64,000 bases of DNA from Ricinus communis (Eukaryota > Streptophyta > Magnoliopsida > Malpighiales > Euphorbiaceae): NCBI RefSeq assembly GCF_019578655.1, contig NC_063257.1:31903159-31967158 (forward strand), given 5' to 3'. How positions within the stretch are numbered: position 1 is the first letter of the stretch; every line of letters begins with the position of its first letter. The notes beneath the pieces are model-generated. The model had not been told where the DNA came from. It was given only the letters and a program-made list of their open reading frames with translations, and ran no database searches. Below, in pieces: positions 47,970-60,004 of the stretch. The translations under genes and the position numbers were made by a program.

Positions 47970-48840
47970 TAGACTTGAATCAATGTTTATCAATTTCCAA
48001 GATATCAATTTAAGCAAATAAAAAAGATAAATTGCAAATATCTTATTGGTATATTAAAAATATCTTATAATATGTATTTGACTTTAATAAAAGAGAATTG
48101 GTATAATTCCTCATTAATTGTACATAACAATCTAGAACAGTGTAGAAATGAGAATTTTTTTTTTGTTTCTTTCTTTTATTTTACAATATTAATAAATTCA
48201 TGATATCTTCTATTGCTAAATCTAATAGAATTGAATCAATGTTTATCATTTTACAAAATATAAAGTTAATCAGAGAAAAGAATTATATTAAAAGTATCTT
48301 ATAGTATATTAACATTATCTTATGAGAATACTACAAGAATATTTTTGATATATTAACCCTATCTTATAATACATATAACTCTAATATAAGAGGACTGTTG
48401 AAACTTTTTATTCAATTTTATAATTTTGATAATGAGTAAATATATAATATTTCTCTAAATCTATTAGACTTGAATCAATGTTTATCAATTTACAAAATAT
48501 CAATTTAAGCAAATAAAAAAGATATATTATAAATATTTTATTGGTATATTAAAAGTGTCTTATAATATATATTTAACTTCAATAAAATAGAAATAGTATA
48601 ATTTCTCATTAATAATACATAATAATCTAGAATAATGAAAAAGTTAGAACTTTCTTTCTCTTGTTTTTACAACATCAGTAAATTCTATTGTTAAAGCTAA
48701 TAGAATTGCATCAATGTTTGTCATTTTACAAAATATCAAGTTAACTAGAGAAAAATATATATTAAAAGTATCGCATAACATATATAACTATAATAAAAGA
48801 AATCTGGTATACTAAAAATATATTATTAAAATTTTAGAAT
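47966..48840. repeat. ~495-bp tandem repeat, about 1.8 copies
   Basis: ATTAGACTTGAATCAATG at 47968 returns at 48463. The following text (TTTAAGCAAATAAAAAAGAT, TATTGGTATATTAAAA, CTCATTAAT, AATCTAGAA) recurs in order. The second unit ends near 48840. It is AT-rich, noncoding and just downstream of the MULE transposase. Confidence 0.85.
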
Positions 48841-48999
48841 TTTTCTGATAATAAATAAACAGTTATATAGCAAAATGAACAAAACAAAAAGTAATAATTT
48901 AATATCATAATAATATCCTGCCAACAACCAAAATGACCATATTTCCAACAATAAATGTCATATTAAAAAAATACTCATAAAAACTAAAACAGATCTAAA

Positions 49000-50985
49000 G
49001 CTTAAAACATTAATCTTCCACAACTTTTTCTTCTTTGACTTTAAATCTTTCTTTTTCTTTAGATCTTCCACATTCTTCTGTCTCGCTAACTACTCCATTA
49101 ACTTCTATGAACCTTGCATAATTGTAGAGAGCAACAACATACCGGTTATGAAAATCATCAACTCACAATAGACATTTCAAAACCAGATGCAAAATACTTA
49201 GCAAAAGTAAGAATAAAAATATCATAATCACTGAAAATAAAAATAAGATTAACTAATTAGAATTACAAAAATATGAAAAATATAAAAAATAAATAAGAAA
49301 ATTAATACACAATTATATTTTGAAGTTTGAGAAGGCAAGTTATCAACCATGGCAACAATGAAAGGACTAGTTATAAATTTTTCTTCATAAGGACTAGAAG
49401 TAGTATCAATATCGTTCTGAAGATAAAAAAATCCCAAGAATTAAAAATATTGTAGTAACAAAATAAAATATGACTTAACTGCTACAACTGCTCTCTTATC
49501 ATGAAGACTAGAGTTATATTTATAAAAGCACCTATTCTTTTAAGTCAATCGTCATAAAATCCAATGACTCAATTTTAATTTGATAAGAAATAATACATGG
49601 TCAAATTCTATCCAAGGAGTATCGCAATATATTAAAAAACCTTTTGTATAATCAGCTACTACATGCTTCACAGAAATAACAGATGCACGTGCCTTTTTTT
49701 TTGTGTAAAGATCGTACAACAAAGATTTCAACAGTAATGAAATTAACTCTCATATGTTCTAAGTACTTCCTTTTCTTCCTCAAATAATAGAGTATCACAT
49801 CAATATGCTAAAAAATATAAAACAACTAATTATAAGAAAGAAAATAAGAGATAGTATATTATCAATATCTTTTTAGTATATTTTTGTCTTACAAATAATA
49901 AAAAGCATAAGAAAATAAAAAAATTAAAGATAAATAAGAAAACCTACGGATCTTGAGAAAAATTCACTACAATGATAAAACCATATCTTTATAGGCACAG
50001 TCTACAACAAAAATCAAAATCATGACAAATCACATTACATTGTCCAACATAAACTTTCTTCCTATAACAAATAAAAAAGCAAAATAAACACAATGAAAAA
50101 CTCAAAAGAATAAAAAATAAATACATTTATAAAAAAATAAGAATAGAAAATAAATACATTTATAAAAAAAAAAATTACTTATTCCTCTTGTTCAATCATT
50201 CATCAATCCAAATATCAAAATCTTCTTCATCTAAAAATTTTAGACCTTCTCCAATATTATTGTCAAAAGAATATTATTCCTTCACAACTTTTATTTTCAG
50301 CTTTAGAAAAATTAAATTCTCCAGATAAACCAAATTCATTCAAAAATGGAGATTACAAATAAAAAGGAGACCTAATATCCATTTTTGGATGAACATGAGT
50401 AACAGTTTGAATAGAAAAAGTATTTAAAACTTTAGATCCACCAGCCTATAAAGACAAAACAAAATTAAAAATATAATAACTTAAATATATCATAACATTA
50501 TCATTTCATATGAAATACTAATAAAGATAAAAAATTATATTAACAGTATCATTTCATATGAAAGACTAATAAAGAAAAAAAATATATTGTAAGTATATTG
50601 TTAATATCTTTTTACAAGAAGATACATCTGTTGCCTTCATAGAAAGTACAATATTAATATCATTGTCAAGTTCTGAAAAAAATTTAAAATTAATATTATT
50701 AAAAAAGAAAGATGAACTAGACTAAACTCCTCACTTTTAGAATTTTGATTATTAAATTCTTGACTAACGTCCTAAAAATTAAAATAAAATAAAATATTAA
50801 TATATTAACAAATAAAGAATATAACAAAAATTAACAAAAACATATAAAATAATTAATGAAAAATATTTGAGAATAAAAATAAGTGTAATCATCAATATTA
50901 TCACCACCTTCTTTAGTTTTTCCAATATCTTGAATAACAACACCTTCCCCTCCAACTTCCTTTTCATCTCCCTTATCACCACTAG
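49000..50985 (-). pseudogene. Ulp1-type (C48) cysteine protease, decayed, probably MULE-borne
   Basis: Read on the minus strand. The protease core (about 49740-49330) shows KGFLIYCDTPWIEFDHVLFL, then KLSHWIL with the HW of the catalytic His, then NSSLHDKRAV and SPYEEKF. VDNLPSQTSKYNC follows, matching the conserved Gln and catalytic Cys of C48 proteases. After a gap the C-terminal end reads KYFASGFEM and NRYVVALYNYARFIEVNG (49205-49085). Upstream (50000-50985) is an acidic/basic AT-rich stretch with open pieces, cut at 50985 by LTR F. Several stops and a frameshift are present. C48 proteases remove SUMO-like modifiers; plant MULEs often carry such a gene. It faces the MULE transposase. Confidence 0.75.
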
Positions 50986-51277
50986 TGTAATACCCGCAAT
51001 CTTTGAATTTTAATTTCATTTATTTTCAGAAGTATTTTGGTAAATAAATATTTTCAGTGTTAAATTGAGTATTTAATGAAATATTTTAATAATTGAATAA
51101 CATAATTACCATTTAAATTAATATTATCTAATAATTATATTATATTGATTTTGATAAATTTTGTGATTTTAAATAAATGAGTCAAGATTTTATGAAATTA
51201 ATTTTAACATGTACATTTAATTTTTAAAACATACAATGAGCTTAAATTAAAGTTGGTTAGTTTGGGATATGAATAAT

Positions 51278-51320
<43 letters not shown>

Positions 51321-53000
51321 TTTTCCTAAACAATAAACAAAAAAAAAAATCTTATTCTTCCTCTCCCACGCTGTATACCCACTCCCTCCCTCACGCCACC
51401 ATTTTCACCATTTTCCTTCACCATCCAGCCACTAAAAACACCATCATTTCCTGCTTTCGTGGCATCACCCTCTTTTTCTTTAGCTCATCGGAAAACACAG
51501 ACAAGTAGGTGGAGGAGATGCACTTCGGCTGCCACCCCTGGTTCAGCCTTTTTCTAGCCTTAATTTGCAAATCTGATATTGAAAATGGATTCCTCACCAT
51601 CAAAAACCTAAGAACAGCCCTTTCCCTCACTAGAGCCGAACCTTTTCAGCCTCGATCCAGTGGCTTCCGATTCCGATGAGATTGCGGTAAAGATATTTGC
51701 ATATCTAGACTCCACGTATTTCAAACTTCGTATAGGTGTCTTTGGATTCAAATTCTGACACTGTTAACTGTATTGGCTTCCAAATCCCGTTGTTTTCTAA
51801 ATGCGCATAATTTTATATTTTTGGCTCGATAAAATTTATTTAGACCTTAAAAATTATTTAAAAAAATTTCAGAAAATATTATCTCCATTAATTATAAATA
51901 ATTAATTTAATATAATTTCATTAATTGATGGCTAGGTAAAAATTAGTGTGATTATAAATATTATGAATTAATTAGTGTGATTAATTATTATTCGGTTAGG
52001 TAAAAATTGTGGCTATGAATAATTAAATTAGATACAAGTAAATTATTTGTGAGTTGGTTGTAGACTAAATATTTATGCCTTATTGTTATTTATTAATTGT
52101 GATCTGAGTTGTATTGCGGAGTCGGGAAAAATAATGCAGCTTTGGTGACCCAACTCCTGTTAAATATTTGATAAATATTAGAAGTTTTTTTCGTAGGTTC
52201 TAGACCCATGAAGTAAACGTCCATATTTTAGGAGAAGCTCTGCTGAATTTTCGGTAGAATTTTTAAGTTGGGATCAGTCGGAATTTTTAGATAATCTAAC
52301 TCTAGGAGTGTACGCCTAAGATTAATTATAAAATATTTTATTAATTTATCTATTTTCGTAAATAGATAATCCGACGTTTCAGCCAGCTCCGCCAGAGGCG
52401 TAGGAACATCTAAAGAAAGTTCAATAGAATTGTGAGTTAAAGTCATATAATCTACTGCATGTGTTATATCCGAATTTAAATGTAATTTTATTTAATGAAT
52501 AATCATTATGGTTATTATTAGCAGTATTAGTATTATTAAATCTTATTTTCATTACTATCAATATTTATTATTATTATTATTATTGTTGTTGTTTTGGTCA
52601 TTATATTTATTATTATTATTATTGTTATTTCAATTATTATTATTATTATGAATATTGAATTATTAATTTATGCCCATTATAACTGATGTTATTTAATTTT
52701 AGTATTTAATGTTAAATCGAATAAAATTATGATTGTTTCAGTATCATGTTATTTTAAATATTATTGATGCTAAATATGTAATGTGGCTTGGGATGAGACA
52801 ACAATAGAACATGTCATCTGATGGGTTGCATTAGGACCGCGTGCATACCAGTATAATTTAGAGACAGGTAATAGGAAAAAATATTTGGTGATGTGCCCTG
52901 GTCAAGTATAGCTCTCTAGGCTTATAGAGTTTTGATTTGCCGAAGGAAAGGTCTCTGGTTAAGCATTGTTCTCTGGGCGCCGGCTGTATTGGTATTTAAG
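50986..53000 (+). mobile_element. LTR fragment F, same family as insertion C
   Basis: It starts TGTAATACCCGCAATC, like TGTAACACCCGGAATT of C. Shared later blocks include ATAGAACATG...CTGATGGGTT (about 52806-52830) and AAGCATTGTTCTCTGGGC (about 52960). It is in plus orientation and cuts the Ulp1-like gene. The right end fades near 53000, with no CA terminus or target duplication found, so it is truncated. AT runs (51284-51311) and ATT runs (52566-52650) lie inside. The short frames here show no domain. Confidence 0.7.
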
Positions 53001-53384
53001 TTGTCCACTACTTATTAAAAAGAAATCGGATCTATGGAAGAAAACACAAGTCATAAATGCTCAGCCTAGTTAACCTTTGATGTTGGAAAAATTGAGGAAA
53101 ATTTTTTTCTTCTTCTCAATGTGCCTGCAAACCATAAGATTCCTTCTAAAGAGGAGATAAGGGGAAAAGAGTACTCCAAATTTCAAAAAACTTGAAACTA
53201 TTTAACCAATGCTTGTTGGAGCATTAAGAATACAGTTATTATTACTTAACTTTTGTTCATCCATTACATAAGCCCAATCATGAGACTAGGATAAGTCTGG
53301 TGCAGTGAGCTTTGAGGAAAGAAGAAAAAAGCTCTGAAAGACACCAAAGGACACTCGAAGGCCCTGGAATGGATTGATGAAACC
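53000..53384. other. Unassigned AT-rich junction sequence
   Basis: I see no gene or matching repeat here. It lies between LTR F and the next LTR-like unit. Confidence 0.4.
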
Positions 53385-53545
53385 TTAAAAGACTAAGACC
53401 GTGAAACCCTAGAAACCTTGATCAAAGCCTAAAACCCTAAAATCGAGATTGTGAAACCCTAAAAACCATGACGGGAGCCTAAAACCCTATTTGAGATCGT
53501 AAAACCCTAAAAGCCTTAAATCGAGACAAATAGAACCTCAAAACC
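53385..53545. repeat. Minisatellite with telomere-like AAACCCTA motifs
   Basis: AAACCCTA occurs at 53404, 53432, 53454, 53482 and 53502, spaced 20-28 bp. Between them are variants of TCGAGATTGTG and GGAGCC. It is an irregular array rather than a true telomere repeat. Confidence 0.85.
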
Positions 53546-56072
53546 CTTGAAAAACCTCATCATGCCACGTGGACTAAGGCCTAGACTACGTGAGCTAAGT
53601 TGATTCCACATGGGCTTAGCGAGGTCCATGTGGGCTAAGCCTTGAGCTAAGCCCACATAGGTTAAGTTAAGCCCACGTGGGGTAAGGCTAAGCCCACCTG
53701 GGCTTTTGCTTAGCCCACCTGGACTAAAGGCCCAAAATATAATCATCATGGGAATACGAACGTAGGAGCCATATTCTCTCCTAAATATGTGTGTCACCAT
53801 CTTTTCCCTTTTTAAAAACATAAATATAAATCCTTCACCCTTAAAATAAAGGAGCCAATCAAAGCCTAACACCCCAAATCCTAAAAACCCCTACTTACCC
53901 TATATAAATCCATACTTCTCTTCAAAAAATCCTAAAGCCATATTTTCATTTTAGAAATCCTAAATCATAATCCTCTAACCACCATTTTTTGGAGAGACAT
54001 CTCTTAAAACACAAGATTTTTCTTTACCCATTTCCATTAATTCTTCATCTTACACACCCATTACTAAACGCCACAAAGAGTATCAGGAAACCCTTCTAAT
54101 CCTCTCTTTCTAACTATTCCAGCAAGTATAACTCCCTCTAATCCTACCAAGTATACATTTTCATCCTTTTAATATTGATAACCCTCATTTTGGAATCTCA
54201 TATTCCATTCAACCCTAGCCTCAAAAAGCCTTATCTTGCATTCATGATCTTCTATTTTGCAAGTGTTATATTGTCTATCCCAAGGTATTTTGGTGCTCCT
54301 TGGTGTCTAAAAAATTCAAGTAAGTCCTCTCTCATCTTAAAGTCACTATTTTCCTTGATTAACTTCAAAGGTATACCCCGAAGGCTTAAATCTGCAGAAT
54401 AAACTTGCTTTATGTGCTTATTTATGTTCATTTCATCATATTTCACGTCTATTTTGCATTTGGAAATTATTTTTTGGCGTAGAAAGACCCCAAAACAAAA
54501 GCTCCAAGCTTTTAGGAGCTTACCCCACATGAGGAAAGCCTTAGGCCATGTGGGTTTTCACTTAGACCACGAGGGATAAGGCTTACCCCACACAGGGTAA
54601 GCTCACAAAGGCTAGGTGCACCCATTTTATGATAGTTTTGGTTGGGTCTTCAAAGCTTTTATATATTATATTAATTACTTGATGGACATGTTTAGGTTCT
54701 GTTTGGCAGATTTTAATGTTGGTTTGATATTATTTAATATGTTTAGTTAAGTTTTAAGGTTAATGTTTGCTTTAATAGTTGAGTACGTTTAATTAGTTGT
54801 TAATGTATGATTAGTAAGATATTAGGGTGAAACAAGTTTAATTATTTTCTATTTTATTAATTGTTTAGGGTTTTATACCATATGTTTGAAATTGTTGATT
54901 TTTAAAGGATAAAATGTATGATTTAATGTATTTTAGAATTGAAATGTAGTTTGCATGATAAATAGGTTAATAAGGTGATTGATAGCATGATTATATTTGA
55001 TTTAATGTCTTGTTTTCTTTAGGTTAGATTTGGTATGATTAATTCTATTTGATTGACTATTTCTATAGTAAATGTGTTTGGTTACGTTGCTTTTATTATT
55101 TTAATTACTTCATGAGCATTAGACTAACTTTTAATTTTATAAGTACAGGTTTGGTTAGCCAAAATGAGCTTAACCCCCTTTCATGCGGATGGGTTTGATT
55201 TTGCTTGGATATTATGATTATTTTGATGCCCTATTGATTATTAGTGTAAGTTTATTTAGGATGCTAATTATTCCCCTCTACATTTTACTAATCTATTTTG
55301 TACCCCATTAATTCCTCTCTCCCTATTCTTTATATATGTTTTATTTATTGCTTTAGTATATTTAGATCTCACCTCACATGCTAAAGGTAAACTGACTTAG
55401 GTTGATTGATCGTTTCGCATGCTTACTAAAACAAATCAACTCACCAATGTGAGTTCCCCGCCTTCCATATTTTACTCACCTAATTGCTTAAAGATAAAAT
55501 GAGTCTGGCTACCACATGCTTGAATAAAAATGGTTCTATTTGGTCATCTTGGTATATTAGATAAAATCTAAGGTACCAATATACCTACCTTAGGTTTAAT
55601 GGCAATAATGAGCCTTCCTCACGTTATGCATGATTAAATAAGATAATTAAAATGTCATTGTAATAAAATGGGTACCAATCAAGTTAGGTAAGTAAGAGTA
55701 GGGAAATCAAAAGCCTTAGAGTCTAGTGAAGGCAAGACTGTGTGTCCGGGCGTGTTAGGGTGCCTAACCCCTTCTAGCACGTACCTAACTTTTTGAACCT
55801 AAATCTCTAATTTGAGGAGGGGGAGAGTTAGGCTCTCCATTTGAAATCCGAGCCGCCATCCTTCGCCCCTCTATTTGTCCCGGTTATCTTACTCGGGTGG
55901 TGACTCATAGTCTTCTTTCATAACTCATGATCATCACGATTGTCGTGATCTCTTGAGACCTCTTCCCAAATGGCTCACTTTTGAATCAAGTTTGGTACGA
56001 ATGAGACAACCTTTGACAAAGTGACGTAGCCGCAATCGCTTGGGGCGGGCACCGAAAAGCTGTAGCTCACAG
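53546..56072 (+). mobile_element. Long LTR-like unit G of Tat/Ogre type
   Basis: The left part is packed with inverted CCACGTGG / TAAGCCCAC / GTGGGCTTAG motifs (53565-53735, again 54530-54600). A TATATAAAT box is at about 53902. The right end TGTAGCTCACA directly precedes a PBS-like sequence, which identifies the unit as an LTR. The left border is not fixed. No coding sequence inside; the minus frame at 53516-53872 reflects the repeats. Confidence 0.6.
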
Positions 56073-56091
56073 TGGCGACTTTGCTAAGGAC
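56073..56091 (+). promoter_or_regulatory. Degenerate primer binding site of element G
   Basis: TGGCGACTTTGCTAAGGAC resembles the Arg-tRNA-type PBS of Tat/Ogre elements (TGGCGACTC...CTGGGGA) with several changes, mostly C to T and G to A. Confidence 0.6.
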
Positions 56092-57200
56092 ATAATAAGA
56101 AGTGAATTATGATGGACTTTGAGGCGTTTTATTTTCTTGATTTTACAAATCTAGCTTTGCATCATTTGCATTCAAGTTAAGATGACTATATCTTTACCTG
56201 GTGGCACTGATATATGGGGTATCCTAACTCCATCGAATGGGAGACGACGCATGTTAGTGATGATCACCACTCTTGTGCACGTATTAGGGGGCAAAAGGCT
56301 TATTGTGTCAAGTAGCAACAATACTCCTACCTAGCTAGTATAAAAAGGATTCTCTTCGCCAAGGGAAACTAAGCTTGCTTATCCTAGCCAAAGCTTATGT
56401 AATGACGTAGATTCTTTCCTAAGGTCACCAAATAACATGAAAATGCATGCTTGCCCAGATTAACCTTATGAATCCTCCTTATTATTCTCCTAAGGCACTT
56501 CAGGTTAATCAAATATCATTATCTATCGGGATTAGCACAGAGGTGCAATACCCACACAAAACTGTAAAAGAATAGCACAAATGTATTATGACAATTATGG
56601 TTTCGATTCAAGACTTTATTCCTTCGTTAGTGTTTGAAACTTAAATCTAGGCTACTCATCGTTAGAAATTTCTCATGATGAATGTTTGAGAAATGTGTGA
56701 CTAAGGAATCGCGTGCGAGTATTCAGAGTTCCTCAAGACATGTGACTCACATTATCTAAACGTGGAATTCCTAATTATAGGCTAGTCTATGCCTAAGTTT
56801 CATTCACTAGAGAGAATCAAGCTCTGATTGTTCCATGTTGATGGTCAAGCTAAGCTAAAATGCCTAGGAAAGAAGACTTCGACATTACTCGACTTTGGAA
56901 GGGAGTGTTGTATGAGAAGTGATCATTGATGACTTATTTATTTACATCTATTTACACACTTATACTCAGATATGGTCAATTTTTATGAATGAACTTTTTT
57001 ATTGTTAACCTTTTTTCTTTCGATGGAAATTGCATATGTATTCATGGCATACATGCATTGGAGATAATTCTTTTCATGTCTCGATAATTTGCTCAACCAA
57101 GAAGAGAGCATACATGCAAATATCATGCATTGTCTCTAACCTCTGTTTCTTTAAAGGTCACGATTGCTTTGTTCAAGTTTGGCAGACAACTTGTTAGATG
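56092..57200 (+). other. Leader region of element G
   Basis: No gene seen. This is the untranslated stretch between PBS and gag, typical of Tat/Ogre elements, where it may hold an extra ORF. I see none that is open. Confidence 0.45.
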
Positions 57201-57210
57201 GCAAAGCATC

Positions 57211-57345
57211 GGAATGGAAGAATACATTAGTGAATCTCAAGTGGCAGAACTGGAAGCAGTTCGGAACGACATGGCTAATGTCACGAATCAAATGGAACAC
57301 ATAATGGCCATGATGCAACAATAGGCTGAAGTGCTACAAGCTTTT
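57211..57345 (+). pseudogene. Gag N-terminal fragment of element G
   Basis: MEEYISESQVAELEAVRNDM and NQMEHIMAMMQQ form a heptad-like coiled coil, as at the N-terminus of Tat/Ogre Gag. A TAG follows MMQQ, where Gln is likely; the frame runs a little further (AEVLQAF) and stops. The element ends here at the border with another repeat. Confidence 0.55.
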
Positions 57346-57349
57346 TAAA

Positions 57350-58210
57350 TGCTAAAATGTTCACCTGCAAGTGTACAGGATAATTGCAGTATAGAATAGT
57401 GAACCAAGGTCGATCTCACAAGGATAACTCAATTGATATTTGCTAAAAACTTGTGGAAACTAAAAAAATCAAATTGTAAAGATTGGAAATTAAAATAATA
57501 AAAGAAACTAATAAAAGGATAGAACTTTAATAGTTAAAAGCACTAGAGATCTATATTCATTTAATGGCAATCATCATGGAAATCAAATCAAATTCTCAAT
57601 TCTTAAATGCAATTGTTCCTAAGATATTTCAATACTCTTTCAAGCTATTAGATTGTATTCAATTAAGATATTACTGATTCTCAAGGGCAATAAACATAAT
57701 CAAACCAATTAAGCAACAATTCAAGCATCATAGTTTATTAGATATATTTCTTTACCTAAAATCACTATATTTAATTTTCTAGATCTAGATTTATACCTAA
57801 AATCACTATATTTAATTTTCTAGATCTAGATTTATACTTCTCCTTTTAGTCCACCATACAAATCCTAGAATAAAAAAAAAACTATAGTGATCAGTCATAA
57901 TATTCACAATTAGCACAAGAAGATTAAATAAAAAACTAAAGAGAATTATCATTGAAATCCAATCAAAAATATATTAAACCACATCCTTCACTCTAATAAA
58001 CAATAAACATCATAAATAACTAAAGAAAATATAATTAAATTGAGAGTTAGAAAAAATATTACTTTAATCTCTAAGGAATTATGAAGTCTCCTTTCAATCT
58101 TATAGCAACTCCACTTTCTATCTCTAAAAAGTTTTTTTTTTCTCTCCAACTGAATGATTCTCCCTAAAACTAATAATAGCAGCCCCTAACCCTAAGTTAT
58201 AATGATGTAT
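57350..58210. repeat. Dispersed noncoding repeat of uncertain class
   Basis: It opens with TTCACCTGCAAGTGTACAGG and AAGGTCGATCTCACAAGGAT. This resembles a type of text I associate with common plant non-autonomous repeats, but I cannot name the family. It contains a 41-bp tandem duplication (57755-57836, CCTAAAATCACTATATTTAA and on). Confidence 0.4.
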
Positions 58211-58215
58211 TTATA

Positions 58216-60004
58216 GGGCTGTCAGCATCCATTTTCTGGATCTAGATATCAAGGGAATTACGAAAAACCTGATAATGAAAGTTACTACCTTTTTCGAGTC
58301 TTAGAGATTGAGAAGGGGCAAATCTGAGTAAAGAATGGACATAATTGGACTTAAATTTACTCTTCTAGAATCAACTTAAACCCAATTAATATAGAAATTA
58401 AATTTTGAGAGGTAAAACGATAATTTTTACAAGTTCAATGACTAAATTATTAAAATTTTCGAAACTTTTGCTCCTTAGAGCCAATCGGCTCTATGCACAG
58501 ACGAATCACCTCTACACAGAGCCGATCGGCTTAGCATAGAGCTAAATCGGCTCTATATAGAGACTACATAGTACTGATTGGCTGTTTTTCGAATTTGACA
58601 CCGTTTCATGTATATTTTCGACCTAAAATGCTAAAAAATGATAAAAATAAATTTCTAGAAGATATTTATGATAATTATTGGGATTTTTAAATATTCTTAG
58701 TGATAATTGTTTGATTATAAAAGATTTAATCCCTTTTATTTGATATTAATCTGACAAAGGTGAGGGATAATTACAAGTTTATTTGTAAAATAATTGAACA
58801 ATTATTTGTATTTCCTAGGATTTCCTCTCCCTAATACTATAAATAGATTGATACACCCTAGGTCTAGAGTTAGCAACATTCTTAGAGTTTTAACTACATT
58901 GACATATATAGAAAATTGGTCTTTAGCAAGTCACTAAGAAAGAGCTCCAAATTAAGAAACCCATTGAAAAATGACAAAAACTTTTTTGAAATCCCAAAGC
59001 AAAACTGGATTCCCAACCAATCTTTGATTCAATAACTTCCTCGTCTCCTAAAACTCATAGAACAACAACCAATGGTGACAATTTAAGGGTTCCCCACACA
59101 TCTAGCATCAGCAACATCATCTTTTCCATTAAATTTGTTCTATGTGCTTTTATGATTTAGAAACATGATTGTCAGCATCCATTTTTTGGATCTAGATATC
59201 GAAGGAATTATGGAAAATCCTATGATGAAAGTTACTGTCTTCTTGGGTCTTGGGAGACGAAGGAAGGGTGAATCCGAGATTAGGGTTGGCGTTAATCCGA
59301 CCAAAAATATCTTTTTAAAATCAATTTGGAGTTAATTATCAATAAAAATAAAGTTTGAGGGTCAAAACGATGGATTTTGCAAGTTTGGGGACTTAATTGC
59401 AAACTTTAGAGCCAATCGGCTCTGTGTAGAGCCGACCAACTTTACACAGTTCCGATTCAAATTTTCTTGGTCCGACATTATTTCTTTTGACACTTTTAAG
59501 TCCAGATATAGATTATAGAAGGTATTTAGCGATAATTGATGGATTTTAATGAATTAATTTAAATTCTAAAGATTTAATTTATTAGATATTGGATATTTAT
59601 CAATTCTTTAAAAAGAATTTTAAATAAAACTAAAAAGTCCTACCTCTATAAATAGAAAGTGATGCCTAGGATTAGGGGCTAATAAGAGCTAACGACAAAA
59701 AAAGGTAACAATATCGATTAGAATACTGTGGATTAAAAAAAAACTCACGTTCATTATTGAGCAGAAGGTTTTGGTAACTAAGAAAGAAGGTCACTAAGAA
59801 AGAACTCAGATTTGGAAACTCTTTTGAAAATGACAAAAGCTTTCTCAATACCTCATGCAGCACTAGATTCTCCCAACTGATTATTGACACTACTGCTTCA
59901 TCATCTCTTGAGACTCGCAGAACAATCAACTACCATGACAACCTGAGGGTTCCCCAACATTCATCAATCATCATCAACATCACTCTCCAATTAAACTGGT
60001 TTCC
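58216..60004 (+). repeat. ~955-bp direct repeat, two copies, LTR-like start
   Basis: TGTCAGCATCCATTTTCTGG at 58216 and TGTCAGCATCCATTTTTTGG at 59172 start parallel texts: ATCTAGATATC, GATGAAAGTTACT, AAACGAT, AGAGCCAATCGGCTCT. Later both show CACTAAGAAAGA and GAGGGTTCCCCA. The TGTCAGCATCC start and a TATAAATAG box (58850, 59646) suggest LTR promoter halves. No coding sequence. Confidence 0.8.
58520..58531. repeat. 12-bp palindrome AGCCGATCGGCT
   Basis: Perfect palindrome. Imperfect forms recur at 58477, 59402, 60484, 60515 and 61869-61950, once or more per large repeat unit. It could be a protein-binding or hairpin site; the role is unknown. Confidence 0.75.

Noticed and set aside
53404..53509. 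True interstitial telomere
   Set aside because: AAACCCTA motifs are separated by 20-28 bp of other sequence and are not contiguous CCCTAAA units.
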